From positions 4,774,001-4,838,000 of the forward strand of contig NZ_BAABED010000001.1 of NCBI RefSeq assembly GCF_039539965.1: a DNA stretch of 64,000 bases, written 5' to 3'. The notes under the pieces were generated by a model, which was not told where the DNA came from, did not search any database, and worked only from the letters and a program-made list of their open reading frames with translations. Below are positions 25,372-33,528 of this stretch, piece after piece. The DNA comes from Arthrobacter methylotrophus (GTDB lineage Bacteria; Actinomycetota; Actinomycetes; Actinomycetales; Micrococcaceae). Position numbers and translations under genes: made by a program. The number at the start of each line of letters is the position of its first letter. Position 1 is the first letter of the stretch.

Positions 25372-25654
25372 TGAGCGGGCGCCCGGACAGAACCCCAAAC
25401 CCTCCATCACACATCAGGCGCTTCCCCCAAACCCTCCATCACCAATCCACCAGTTGCCAGCACCCCCCGCTCACGTACATATGAGCGGGCGTCCGGACAG
25501 AACGCGGCATAAGTGAGCGGGCGCCCGGACAGAACGCGGCATAAGTGAGCGGGCGTCCGGACAGAACGCGGCATACGTGAGCGGGCGTCCGGCCCGGAAC
25601 CGCGCATAAGTGAGCGGGCGTCCGGCCCGAACCGCGCATACGTGAGCGGGGGTC
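25372..25654. repeat. P1-derived tandem array
   Basis: Six direct units of 30-33 bp run from 25478 to 25654, each of the form CATAAGTGAGCGGGCGTCCG plus a short variable end (GACAGAACGCGG or GCCCGGAACCGCG). The core GTGAGCGGGCG-TCCGG is one arm of palindrome P1. An inverted arm (CCCCCCGCTCACGTACAT) borders the array on the left, and a single unit at 25372 is followed by two copies of AAACCCTCCATCAC. The region 25334-25847 has no gene: the long open frames across it are made by the repeat. Confidence 0.85.
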
Positions 25655-25847
25655 TTGGGGGCCAAGGAGTTCGCCCGCGGCGGAATTGGCCCCCAAAAGC
25701 GCCTGAAATAGGGTGAATTTCGTCAAAAAAGCGCGGAAACACGGGGAATTTGCTGGCCGTGTCCGTCCAAGCTGGTAAGTTTTCGAACAGTGGCTCGCGC
25801 GCATGCCGTGTGTGAGCTCCAAAATCGTAAAGTCCAGGAGGACACAA

Positions 25848-26132
25848 ATGGCTAAGAACCGTAGCGAACTCGTTTCCGAGGTAGCTGGCAAGGCTGGCAC
25901 AAGCCAGGCTGCAGTCAACTCCGTGCTCGATGCACTGTTCGAAGTTTTCGAGACTTCCGTCGCCGCCGGCGAAAAGATCACCATTCCGGGCTGGCTCGCA
26001 ATCGAGCGCACCGACCGCGCAGCCCGCACGGGCCGTAACCCCCAGACCGGCGAGACCATCCAGATCGCCGCTGGCCACAGCGTTAAGCTGACCGCTGGCT
26101 CCAAGCTGAAGGCAGCAGTCGCCAAGAAGTAA
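25848..26132 (+). CDS. hup: HU family DNA-binding protein
   Basis: The 94-residue protein is a short HU (MAKNRSELVSEVAGKAGTSQ at the start, the R-x-x-R-x-x-R-N-P-x-T-G arm as RTGRNPQTGETIQIAAGH). It is a nucleoid protein that bends DNA. The ATG at 25848 follows AGGAGG by 7 nt and was chosen over an upstream ATG for that reason. It lacks the Lys/Ala-rich C-terminal tail seen in mycobacterial HupB. A terminator follows. Confidence 0.93.
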   Translation: MAKNRSELVSEVAGKAGTSQAAVNSVLDALFEVFETSVAAGEKITIPGWLAIERTDRAARTGRNPQTGETIQIAAGHSVKLTAGSKLKAAVAKK

Positions 26133-26153
26133 GACACTTCGGCGAACGGCTCG

Positions 26154-26190
26154 AAAGGCGGCAACCTGCGGGTTGCCGTCTTTCTGTTTT
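26154..26190 (+). terminator. Terminator after the HU gene
   Basis: Stem AAAGGCGGCAACC / GGTTGCCGTCTTT, 5-nt loop region, followed by CTGTTTT. Confidence 0.85.
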
Positions 26191-26237
26191 AGTCAGCTCG
26201 ATTCGCGGCGCCGCCAACGTTAGCGGACAATGGATAG

Positions 26238-28403
26238 GTGCCATCAGCCAAAACACCCGCCACCGCCCCCTCGCCCGCTTCCAAGCCGGGAAGAAAGGCA
26301 GTTGCCGTCGTGGAAGGGATCTCCCTCCCATGGCAGCTGGCTGGCTTCGCTGCGCTCCTTTTAGCGCTCGTGGCTGCCTTGGTCTTCTCCGGCGCCTCAG
26401 CCGCACGGCAGGTGTCCGATCCAGGTGCCCTGGTCCGTTGGGGCCTACCGGTGGCCACAGCGGTCCATAACATATCGTTGGCGACCGTGATTGGCGGACT
26501 GATCTTCGCCGTCGGCATCCTTCCTCGGCATGCGTCCGGCTCCAGGGGCAGCGATGCCGCTGAACACCCCGCGTTCGCCCGTGCCCTGGCCGTAGCGGCA
26601 GCCGCAGGTGCCGCCTGGACGCTCTCCGCCGTCGCGGTCCTTGTCCTGACCTACGCGGACGTGGCAGGCCAAGGTGTGTCCGGTGACGCGCAGTTTACTG
26701 CCTCCCTCGTGTACTTCATGACCGACATCCAGACGGGCCAGGCTTGGCTCGCCGTGACCATCATTGCCGCGATTGTCACGACGGCGCTGTTCGGCGTCCG
26801 CTCGCTAGCAGGACTCGCGCTGACGCTCGCGTTGGCGCTGGGCGGCTTGGTGCCGAGCGCGCTGATTGGCCACTCTGCGAGTTCCAGCGACCATGAAGGC
26901 GCCATCAACTCCCTTGGCCTTCACCTGGTGGGCGTGTCCGCTTGGGTGGGCGGCATCATCATGCTCGGAGTTCTCTCGGGCATCTTGGGGGGTTCGAAGG
27001 CACTGGGCGCCAAGGACATCACTGCTCAGACTCTTGGCCGTTTCTCCACCTTGGCTGGCTATGCCTTCGTGCTGGTGTTCGCCTCAGGAGTGATCAACGC
27101 GAGTATCCGCGTCACGACCTTCTCGGCCTTGGTAGGTACCCCATACGGTCAGATCATCCTGGCCAAGGCCTTCGCCACGGTTGTCCTCGGCGGTGTCGGC
27201 TTGATGCACCGGCAATGGGTGATCCCGCAGCTGGCCCGAAAATCGATGAGCACGCGCCGTGTTCTGTGGCAGCTTGTGCTCGTGGAACTGTTGGTGATGG
27301 GCGCGACGTCGGGACTCGCCGTCGCGCTGGCCAGTTCGGCGCCACCGCAGCTCGCCACCTATGCACCCGATGCGTCGCCGGCGTTCATCTTGTCCGGCTA
27401 CGAGTTGCCGCCCGAACTCACCCCGGTGCGCTGGCTGACCGAATGGCGGCTCGACTGGCTATGGGTTGCCGTGGCCCTCTTCGGCGCGGTGAGCTACATC
27501 CAGGGAGTCGTCAAGGTTCGCAAACGCGGCGACTCCTGGTCCGTGTTCCGGACAGTGAACTGGATGATCGGCTTGGTTGTACTGACGTACATCACGTCCG
27601 GGCCACCCTCGGTTTACGGCCGGGTGCTGTTCTCCGCACACATGGTGGACCACATGGCGCTGACCATGGTGGCCCCGCTTTTCCTGGTGCTCGGTTCACC
27701 GGTGACCCTGGCATTGCGTGCGCTGCCATCGCGCGGCGAAGGATCCCGCGGGGATGGCTCCCGTGGACTCCGTGAGTGGATCCTTGTGTTCGTGCATTCC
27801 AAGTTTTCGCAAGTGGTGACCCACCCGCTGTTTGCCGCTGCGAACTTCGCTGGTTCGATCGTCTTGTTCTACTTCTCCGACGCATTCGGCTTCGCGATGC
27901 GTGAGCACGTGGGCCATGAGCTCATGAACCTCCACTTCCTCCTGACCGGCTACATCTTTGTGCTCACGATGATCGGCTCGGACCCGTTGCCTCGCCGGGC
28001 GCCCTACCCCATGCGCTTGCTTCTCTTGCTTGCCACCATGGGCTTCCACGCATTCTTCGGGGTGGCCATCATGGGTGGCACCGGCTTGCTTGCTGCGGAC
28101 TACTTCGGCAACCTTGGCCGGACATGGGGGCCCTCTGCCCTGTTGGACCAGCAGACGGGCGGCGCCGTGGCATGGGGAATCGGCGAAGTGCCCACCTTGC
28201 TGGTGGCGATCGGCGTCGCGGTCATGTGGTCCCGTTCGGATGAGCGGGAGACGAAGCGGACCGATCGGGCGGCAGACAGGAATAACAACGCCGACCTTAA
28301 TGCTTACAACGATATGTTTGCGCGGCTTGCAGACCGCGACGCCAAACTGGCGGGCGGGGACTCAAAGCAGCCCGAAAGCAAGACCAACCTGGAAGGACGC
28401 TGA
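26238..28403 (+). CDS. CopD-CtaG fusion membrane protein
   Basis: The 721-residue protein has two membrane modules. Residues about 30-370 form a CopD-like copper resistance domain with several hydrophobic helices and His in H-N-I-S-L-A-T and G-H-S-A-S-S-S-D-H. Residues about 395-680 form a CtaG (caa3-type cytochrome oxidase assembly) domain with SAHMVDHMALTMVAPLFLVL and REHVGHELMNLHFLLTGYIF, whose His and Met residues suit copper. The fusion is common in actinobacteria and is linked to copper delivery to cytochrome oxidase. The GTG at 26238 has no ribosome binding site but lies 6 nt after GACAAT, so it may be leaderless. The next gene overlaps by 1 nt. Confidence 0.85.
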   Translation: MPSAKTPATAPSPASKPGRKAVAVVEGISLPWQLAGFAALLLALVAALVFSGASAARQVSDPGALVRWGLPVATAVHNISLATVIGGLIFAVGILPRHASGSRGSDAAEHPAFARALAVAAAAGAAWTLSAVAVLVLTYADVAGQGVSGDAQFTASLVYFMTDIQTGQAWLAVTIIAAIVTTALFGVRSLAGLALTLALALGGLVPSALIGHSASSSDHEGAINSLGLHLVGVSAWVGGIIMLGVLSGILGGSKALGAKDITAQTLGRFSTLAGYAFVLVFASGVINASIRVTTFSALVGTPYGQIILAKAFATVVLGGVGLMHRQWVIPQLARKSMSTRRVLWQLVLVELLVMGATSGLAVALASSAPPQLATYAPDASPAFILSGYELPPELTPVRWLTEWRLDWLWVAVALFGAVSYIQGVVKVRKRGDSWSVFRTVNWMIGLVVLTYITSGPPSVYGRVLFSAHMVDHMALTMVAPLFLVLGSPVTLALRALPSRGEGSRGDGSRGLREWILVFVHSKFSQVVTHPLFAAANFAGSIVLFYFSDAFGFAMREHVGHELMNLHFLLTGYIFVLTMIGSDPLPRRAPYPMRLLLLLATMGFHAFFGVAIMGGTGLLAADYFGNLGRTWGPSALLDQQTGGAVAWGIGEVPTLLVAIGVAVMWSRSDERETKRTDRAADRNNNADLNAYNDMFARLADRDAKLAGGDSKQPESKTNLEGR

Positions 28404-30376
28404 TGAGCGAAACCGTACGCACCCAACTGCGTGTCCGTGCCTCTGAACTGGTGGGCCGTGGCTGGCTCAACACCGGCGGGAAGGCACTGGACCTGGAATC
28501 GCTGCGCGGCAAGATCGTGTTGCTGGATTTCTGGACGTTCTGCTGCATCAACTGCCTGCATGTCCTGGATGAGTTGCGCCCGCTCGAGGAAAAGTACGCC
28601 GACGTCCTGGTGACGGTCGGCGTGCACTCTCCCAAATTCGAGCACGAAGCCGATCCCGTAGCCCTCGCATCCGCTGTGGAGCGTTACGAAATCCACCACC
28701 CCGTGCTGGACGACCCGGAGCTCGCCACGTGGAAGGCCTATACGGCCCGCGCTTGGCCCACGCTGGTAGTTGTGGACCCCGAGGGGTACATCGTGGCGCA
28801 CCTCTCCGGTGAGGGGCACGCGGACGGCCTCGCAGTACTCCTCGAGGAGCTCGTGGCCGAGCACGAAGCCAAGGGGACCCTCCACCGCGGTGACGGACCC
28901 TATGTGGCTCCCGTCCCGACGTCGGGCACTCTTCGCTTCCCGGGCAAGGCGACCCAGCTGGACAACGGCAACTACCTCGTGGTCGACTCCGGTCACCACC
29001 GCCTCGTGGAACTGCGGCCCGACCTTGAAACCGTGGAGCGCGTCATCGGCTCCGGGACCAAGGGGTACCTGGATGGTGTCGCGGAAATCGCCCAGTTCAA
29101 CGAGCCACAGGGCGTGGCGGTTCTCCCGTCGTCGCTCGCTTGGCAGCTCGGGTACGAAGCAGTGGTCGCGGACACCGTGAACCATCGCCTCCGCGGTGTC
29201 ACGCTCAGCTCCGGTTATGTGCAGACTGTTGCTGGCAATGGCGTGCAGCGCCTGCTCGACGCCGGTCCTGCCCGCGTGACGGAAAGCGGGGCCGGCGCTT
29301 GGGCTCAGCACCACGACGCCGGTCCGGCTGACTTCGCTGCCGACGCGGTGGACGTCGGGGTGCTGGGTATTGGGACCGGGGTGTCCCTGTCCTCGCCGTG
29401 GGACGTGGTGTGGAGCGAGAAGCTGCAGCGGGTTGTCATCGCCATGGCGGGCACTCACCAGATCTTCACTTTCGAGCCATTGAGCGGCGAAGTGTCCATC
29501 CTGGCCGGCTCGGGCCTTGAGGGCCTGCTTGACGGAGCTGCGGAGGAAGCTTGGTTCGCCCAGCCTTCCGGGCTGGCTGTCGATGCGGACCACAACATCT
29601 GGGTGGCCGATTCCGAGACCTCGGCATTGCGCCGCCTGGTGCTTCGCGAAACCGGCGTCACCGTGGAGTCGGCCGTCGGCAAGGGGCTATTCGATTTCGG
29701 CTTCCGCGACGGCCAAGCCACCGAAGCACGCCTGCAGCACCCCTTGGGCGTCACGGTGCTTCCCGATGGATCCGTAGCTGTCGCTGACACTTACAACGGT
29801 GCCGTGCGGCGCTACGACCCCGCCACCAAGACGGTGTCCACTTTGGCGAGGGGCCTCACGGAGCCGAGTGACGTCGTCGTGGTCTACCCGGAAGGCGGCG
29901 AGCCGTTGCTGGTGGTGGTGGAATCCAACAAGCACCAGCTGGTTCTGGTTCCCATCCCCAAGGAAGCCCAGCAGGTGGATGAAGGGGCATCTCAAACGCA
30001 TCGGCCCAAAAGCCCTGTGGCGCCGGGAAAGATGGAACTCACGGTTCGTTTCAAGGCGCCGACCGGACAGAAACTCGACGACCGCTGGGGCGACCCTACG
30101 CAACTGAAGATCTCGTCCACCCCTCCCGAGCTGCTGCTGTCCGGCGGTGGCACCTCTGTCGGTCTGCTCCGGACGCTCGAACTGTCCGCGGATGTCCCCG
30201 AGGGGGTCCTCCACATTACGGCCCGTGCGGCCGCGTGTGATGGTCCTGAGACCGAGGACGGCGAAATCCCCGACCACGCCGCGTGCCACTTGTACCAGCA
30301 GGACTGGGGCATCCCTGTGGTTTTGCAGGCCGACGGCGATTCCGAGCTGGTGCTTGACCTGCGCGGCATGGACTAA
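28403..30376 (+). CDS. Thioredoxin-like NHL-repeat protein (NHLRC2 type)
   Basis: The 657-residue product starts with a thioredoxin/AhpC-TSA-like domain (residues about 20-150) with FWTFCCINCLHVLDEL, the CCxxC motif of NHLRC2 proteins, followed by an NHL beta-propeller (repeats such as VDSGHHRLVEL, VADTVNHRLRGV, VADSETSALRRL and VADTYNGAVRRY) and a C-terminal beta-rich domain. No signal peptide is seen, so it is probably cytosolic. It is co-transcribed with the CopD-CtaG gene (stop and start share one base), which suggests a redox role connected to copper or oxidase assembly; that is inference. Confidence 0.82.
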   Translation: MSETVRTQLRVRASELVGRGWLNTGGKALDLESLRGKIVLLDFWTFCCINCLHVLDELRPLEEKYADVLVTVGVHSPKFEHEADPVALASAVERYEIHHPVLDDPELATWKAYTARAWPTLVVVDPEGYIVAHLSGEGHADGLAVLLEELVAEHEAKGTLHRGDGPYVAPVPTSGTLRFPGKATQLDNGNYLVVDSGHHRLVELRPDLETVERVIGSGTKGYLDGVAEIAQFNEPQGVAVLPSSLAWQLGYEAVVADTVNHRLRGVTLSSGYVQTVAGNGVQRLLDAGPARVTESGAGAWAQHHDAGPADFAADAVDVGVLGIGTGVSLSSPWDVVWSEKLQRVVIAMAGTHQIFTFEPLSGEVSILAGSGLEGLLDGAAEEAWFAQPSGLAVDADHNIWVADSETSALRRLVLRETGVTVESAVGKGLFDFGFRDGQATEARLQHPLGVTVLPDGSVAVADTYNGAVRRYDPATKTVSTLARGLTEPSDVVVVYPEGGEPLLVVVESNKHQLVLVPIPKEAQQVDEGASQTHRPKSPVAPGKMELTVRFKAPTGQKLDDRWGDPTQLKISSTPPELLLSGGGTSVGLLRTLELSADVPEGVLHITARAAACDGPETEDGEIPDHAACHLYQQDWGIPVVLQADGDSELVLDLRGMD

Positions 30377-30399
30377 GCTCCGGTTTTGGCTGGGCGGCT

Positions 30400-30501
30400 G
30401 CGTCACGTCACGCATCTTTTTGGCTCCTTGTGCCGGTACCGGTCCCGGAGATCCGGGGTTTTGAGTACTGAGGTCCGCCAAAAAACTGCACGGCGTGACG
30501 C
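30400..30501. repeat. P2 palindromic repeat, copy b (102 bp), upstream of a nuclease gene
   Basis: It starts GCGTCACGTCACGCATCTTT and ends in the inverted GCCAAAAAACTGCACGGCGT-GACGC. Length and terminal sequences equal those of the copies at 31396 and 49542. It shares TCCGGGGTT in the centre with copy a. Confidence 0.9.
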
Positions 30502-30505
30502 TGAA

Positions 30506-30514
30506 TTGTCCACA
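30506..30514 (+). promoter_or_regulatory. DnaA-box-like 9-mer
   Basis: TTGTCCACA, the actinobacterial DnaA box form, lies 4 nt after palindrome P2 copy b and 50 nt before the nuclease start codon. A second such 9-mer occupies the equivalent place before the other nuclease gene (63531-63539). Confidence 0.5.
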
Positions 30515-30564
30515 TAGGCCAAGAGAAAGCCGACGGCGTCGCCTCCGGGCGGCATCATGGCTTC

Positions 30565-31419
30565 ATGGACGTTGAACAGGCACTGAACCGGTGTGGCGGC
30601 GTCGCGCGAAGGCCGGTGCTGGCGCGGTTTGGAATTAGCGACGCGCAGCTCAGGAAAGCGGTACTCGGCGGGGTGCGACAACCCGCGCGCGGCATCTATG
30701 CGCTCGCGTCCGCACCAGATGCCGATGTGGAACTGGTTCGAAACCGCCAATCACGGACCTGCGTCAGCGCGGCGCCATTTCATGGACTGTGGGCGATTGA
30801 CCATTCGGGTCCCCCGCACGTGCATCAGCTCCGCAGCCATGGGCGCAACGAGGTGCATCACGGCGGTTTGGTGTTACCGTCGCATCCGCACAGGCCTGTG
30901 GTCTCCTTGGCCGACGTCCTCATTCACGCCCTCCGATGCCTGCCTTGGCAGGAATCCCTCGTCATGGTGGAGTGCGCCGTGGGTAGGGGCGACATGACGG
31001 TCCCCTTTCTGCTTGAGCGGTTGCCTGGAAAGCGCAACGGTAAGGCGCGCGAAGTCCTTCAGTGGGTTGATCGGGGGGCCGATTCGCTCCTGGAGACGTT
31101 GGCGCGGACGCATTTCCGCAGGGCCGGCATCCATGTCCAGCCACAGTTCTACATCGACGGCGTGGGGTACATGGACCTGTTACTGGACGGTTGGCTGCTC
31201 GTGGAACTCGACGGTCGCCATCACGCTGAATGGAAGCAAGTGAAGAAGGACCACCGCCGCAACAACTTGTCCGTTATTCAGGGGTACACGGTACTTCGTT
31301 ACTACTATTCGGATGTGGTGCACGACTCTGAGGCCATGGTTGCGGAGGTGCTTGCCGTTCTGGGGCGGGGAAAGTCGGCGGACCGAGCGTCGACTGTGTC
31401 ACGCTTAGCAACTTTTTAG
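30565..31419 (+). CDS. AbiEi-like HTH plus Vsr/DUF559-like nuclease 1, bracketed by P2 palindromes
   Basis: The 284-residue protein has an N-terminal winged-helix of the AbiEi antitoxin type (VEQALNRCGGVARRPVLARF to RGIYALAS, residues 3-49) and a C-terminal Vsr/PD-(D/E)XK-like domain (about 185-275): Y-M-D at 202-204, V-E-L-D-G-R-H-H at 213-220 and a basic R-R-N-N-L stretch. This is the common actinobacterial DUF559/endonuclease-domain group; nicking or cleavage is plausible but unproven, and no partner toxin or methylase gene is next to it. The stop codon lies inside P2 copy c, so the last eight or so residues (VSRLATF) are written by the repeat. P2 copy b lies upstream. The whole looks like a palindrome-nuclease-palindrome unit. 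Confidence 0.78.
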   Translation: MDVEQALNRCGGVARRPVLARFGISDAQLRKAVLGGVRQPARGIYALASAPDADVELVRNRQSRTCVSAAPFHGLWAIDHSGPPHVHQLRSHGRNEVHHGGLVLPSHPHRPVVSLADVLIHALRCLPWQESLVMVECAVGRGDMTVPFLLERLPGKRNGKAREVLQWVDRGADSLLETLARTHFRRAGIHVQPQFYIDGVGYMDLLLDGWLLVELDGRHHAEWKQVKKDHRRNNLSVIQGYTVLRYYYSDVVHDSEAMVAEVLAVLGRGKSADRASTVSRLATF

Positions 31420-31497
31420 CGCCCAGCGTCGGGGACAACGCCGGACACTCAGGGATTCGGGAGTCGGTCACGGCCAAAAACCTGCGCTATGTGACGC
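31396..31497. repeat. P2 palindromic repeat, copy c (102 bp), containing the nuclease stop codon
   Basis: It starts GTGTCACGCTTAGCAACTTT and ends with the inverted GGCCAAAAACCTGCGCTATG-TGACGC. The first 24 bp are coding: the nuclease frame runs V-S-R-L-A-T-F and stops at the TAG at 31417-31419. Both ends carry the matching G-to-A/C-to-T variant of the terminal 9-mer (GTGTCACGC / ATGTGACGC). Confidence 0.9.
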
Positions 31498-31518
31498 TGG
31501 CCCGCGTCGCCACGTGCC

Positions 31519-32517
31519 CTAGAAGCTCACCAGGGGGGTGACGGTAATGGTGTCTGCACCGATGTCCAGTCGCGTCGTGAAGCTGAAGTCGTGGACGGCG
31601 TTAAGGTCCCCCACCATTCCGCTGAAGAGGTCCACTTCGCGGGCGGTTACCCGGGCCTTGCCGTTGAGGGGTGCTACGACCCATTGGCCACCAAAGGGAT
31701 CGATGCTGACCTTGGGATACTCGGTGATTTCCCATTTGATGGTGCCATCCATCACACGGCTGTTGGTCACATGGTAGAACGGGCAATCGGGCTGGAGCTT
31801 CTGTTGCTTGGTGGCTTCGGCGGCGCAGTTGTCCAGGAATTCCTTGACCTTGTCGCTCACCGCCGTGATCATGGCGTCGGTGGGCTTCGTCACGAGATTG
31901 AGCGGTGCTTGGGGCAAAGTGCCGCTAGTTACTGCGGTGTTGGTGGACGGTGCCGAGAAGTATTTGCCGGTAAGGCTGGCTTCGTATTGGCCGGGGTAGA
32001 ACACGGCAAAGCTGTTGCGGCCATCGGGTAGGTTCACGGGGACGCCGTTCAGGGTCGCCTCAGTGGAGTTGACCACGGTCACCTCGATTGTCGGCAAGGA
32101 CGCCGGGACGAAGGACCACTTGCCGAAGAACAGCCATTCAGTGCCCGTGCGCTCAAGCAAGAAATCCGAGTGCAAAGCCTTGCCGTCAATCTGGTAATCC
32201 ATGGGGACCGTCACCCGGTTGGCTCCACGGGATTCGGAGTTGCCGATCTTGATATCGGTAATTTTCGACGCGGCCGTTTGCAGCGCTGTGCCGTCCAGCA
32301 TGGCGGCGTTGGCGTTGGGCACGGAGGCGTGAAGGAGCCCGAGGGCTTCCCCGCCATGCCCCTTCTGAAGGGCGTCAAGGTAATCGCGAACCTGCTGCTG
32401 CGGACTGGCTATCGAATTGCTCACCAGGTTGACGGCAACGATCGCAGCGGCCACAGCAAGCATCAGGCCGAGCAGCCACCCGGCCGCGGCCTTGACCAAC
32501 GCTTGACTCAACTGCAC
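31519..32517 (-). CDS. Membrane-anchored hypothetical protein
   Basis: The 332-residue product has one N-terminal membrane helix (WLLGLMLAVAAAIVAVNLV, residues about 13-31) and an extracytoplasmic rest that starts with a helix typical of DUF4878/NTF2-like lipoproteins (QQQVRDYLDALQKGHGGEAL) followed by beta-rich sequence with two Cys (NCAAEATKQQKLQPDCPFYH), a possible disulfide. No function is recognised. The GTG at 32517 with AAAGGGC before it was chosen; the frame stays open upstream, but that part is the remnant of another gene (32590-32839) in a different frame. Confidence 0.65.
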   Translation of the reverse strand: MQLSQALVKAAAGWLLGLMLAVAAAIVAVNLVSNSIASPQQQVRDYLDALQKGHGGEALGLLHASVPNANAAMLDGTALQTAASKITDIKIGNSESRGANRVTVPMDYQIDGKALHSDFLLERTGTEWLFFGKWSFVPASLPTIEVTVVNSTEATLNGVPVNLPDGRNSFAVFYPGQYEASLTGKYFSAPSTNTAVTSGTLPQAPLNLVTKPTDAMITAVSDKVKEFLDNCAAEATKQQKLQPDCPFYHVTNSRVMDGTIKWEITEYPKVSIDPFGGQWVVAPLNGKARVTAREVDLFSGMVGDLNAVHDFSFTTRLDIGADTITVTPLVSF

Positions 32518-32589
32518 GCCCTTTACGTTACCTGCCGGGTCCGCAATACCTGAGCATGCTTCCCCTGACGTGACGAATGAACATGCTTC

Positions 32590-32839
32590 GGAAGGCCCGA
32601 CGGCGGCCGGCAGGCCGTGGACAGTTGTTCCGCCATCATGTGCCGGTGCCGGTGCCCGTGGCGCCGGCCACCAAGCCATGCCGGTTCATCATGGAAAGCG
32701 GCAACCGGACTTGCGCTTCCTTGTGGACTTCGCCGTCGATGATGGCGGCAACTAGCTCGATGGTAGCGCCTTCGAGGGTGTATCCCTGCTGGATCGTCGC
32801 GAGCTTTTCAGCTGTGGATTTGTTGGCGGTGCGCGTAGC
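32590..32839 (-). pseudogene. Remnant of a HerA-like (DUF853) ATPase gene
   Basis: Reading the minus strand from 32839, one frame gives TAEKLATIQQGYTLEGATIE, then DGEVHKEAQVRLPLSMMNRH and GLVAGATGTG. This is the conserved N-terminus of DUF853 HerA-like ATPases up to Walker A. The lysine of Walker A and the next residues are lost: the frame reads into TGTGT and stops at 32637-32639, while the following family sequence (MAEQLSTA) appears in another frame. No start codon remains (a TAG precedes the first codon) and the other about 400 residues of the family are absent. It is a decayed fragment. Confidence 0.8.
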
Positions 32840-32882
32840 CTAACCGTGCAGGCCTGAAGAAGGGCCGAATTAATTGGAGGTT

Positions 32883-33443
32883 CTACTCATCCCCCTTGGC
32901 GTACCTAAGGTAAACGACGCCGTTGCCGAAGCGGTGCTCGTCCAGTAACTCAAGCGTTATCCGTACGTCGTCCGGGAGGTACTGTTTGCCGCCCCCGACG
33001 ACGACTGGCGTGAGGAAGAGGCGGAACTCGTCCACCAAGCCAGCTTTGATGGCTTGGGCTGCGAGCGTTGTGCCACCAATGGACATGTCCCGCGGTGCGG
33101 TCTCTTTCAGCGCCCGGATGGCTCCGGCGTCGAACTCCCGCTCAATACGCGTCCTGGCGGTGGACGGACTTTCCAGGCTCGTGGAGTACACAATTTTGTC
33201 GGCGGCACGCCAGATCTCGGCGTAGTCCCGGATGACGGGTGGCTCCTGGGAGAGGGACATGTCCTCCCAGACCGCCATGACCTCGTACATCCTCCGGCCG
33301 AGGAGGTACGTGCCGACGGGCCGTTCGAGGTCATTGACGAAGCTGTGCACTTCTTCGTCCGGCATGCTCCAGTCGAACTTGCCGGCGGCGTCAGCGGTAT
33401 AGCCGTCCAGAGACATGATCCCTGTGTAAATCAGTTTGGCCAT
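32883..33443 (-). CDS. Dihydrofolate reductase family (RibD C-terminal-like) protein
   Basis: The 186-residue protein matches the RibD_C/DHFR-like group (YTGIMSLDGYTAD at the start, LLGRRMYEVMAVWED, the S-I-G-G-T-T-L segment and LFLTPVVVGGGKQYLP). Members are NADPH-dependent reductases of unknown or varied substrate in actinobacteria. It is a stand-alone gene divergent from the DinB gene. A weak GGAGG-like sequence lies before neither start; leaderless translation is possible. Confidence 0.82.
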   Translation of the reverse strand: MAKLIYTGIMSLDGYTADAAGKFDWSMPDEEVHSFVNDLERPVGTYLLGRRMYEVMAVWEDMSLSQEPPVIRDYAEIWRAADKIVYSTSLESPSTARTRIEREFDAGAIRALKETAPRDMSIGGTTLAAQAIKAGLVDEFRLFLTPVVVGGGKQYLPDDVRITLELLDEHRFGNGVVYLRYAKGDE

Positions 33444-33528
33444 GCACCGACGCTACACAGTCGCGATCATCCCGAGAAGGGTGCCCGAATCTGACGCAGC
33501 CGGAACCGCCAACGGTATAGTGCCCGGC

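Noticed and set aside
25478..25654. Possible CRISPR array
   Set aside because: The units are contiguous direct repeats of 30-33 bp with no unique spacers, and no cas genes are present.
25407..26078. Long open frames on the minus strand with repeated PDARSLMRGSG-like blocks
   Set aside because: They are the translated P1 tandem array and do not resemble any protein; the real gene here is HU on the plus strand.
30565..31419. A toxin-antitoxin pair involving the AbiEi-like domain
   Set aside because: No AbiEii-type nucleotidyltransferase gene is adjacent, and the protein carries its own nuclease-like domain.
30400..31497. Target site duplications around the nuclease units
   Set aside because: I compared the bases outside both units (and those around 62504-63629) and saw no convincing direct repeat, so insertion by a classical transposase is not supported.
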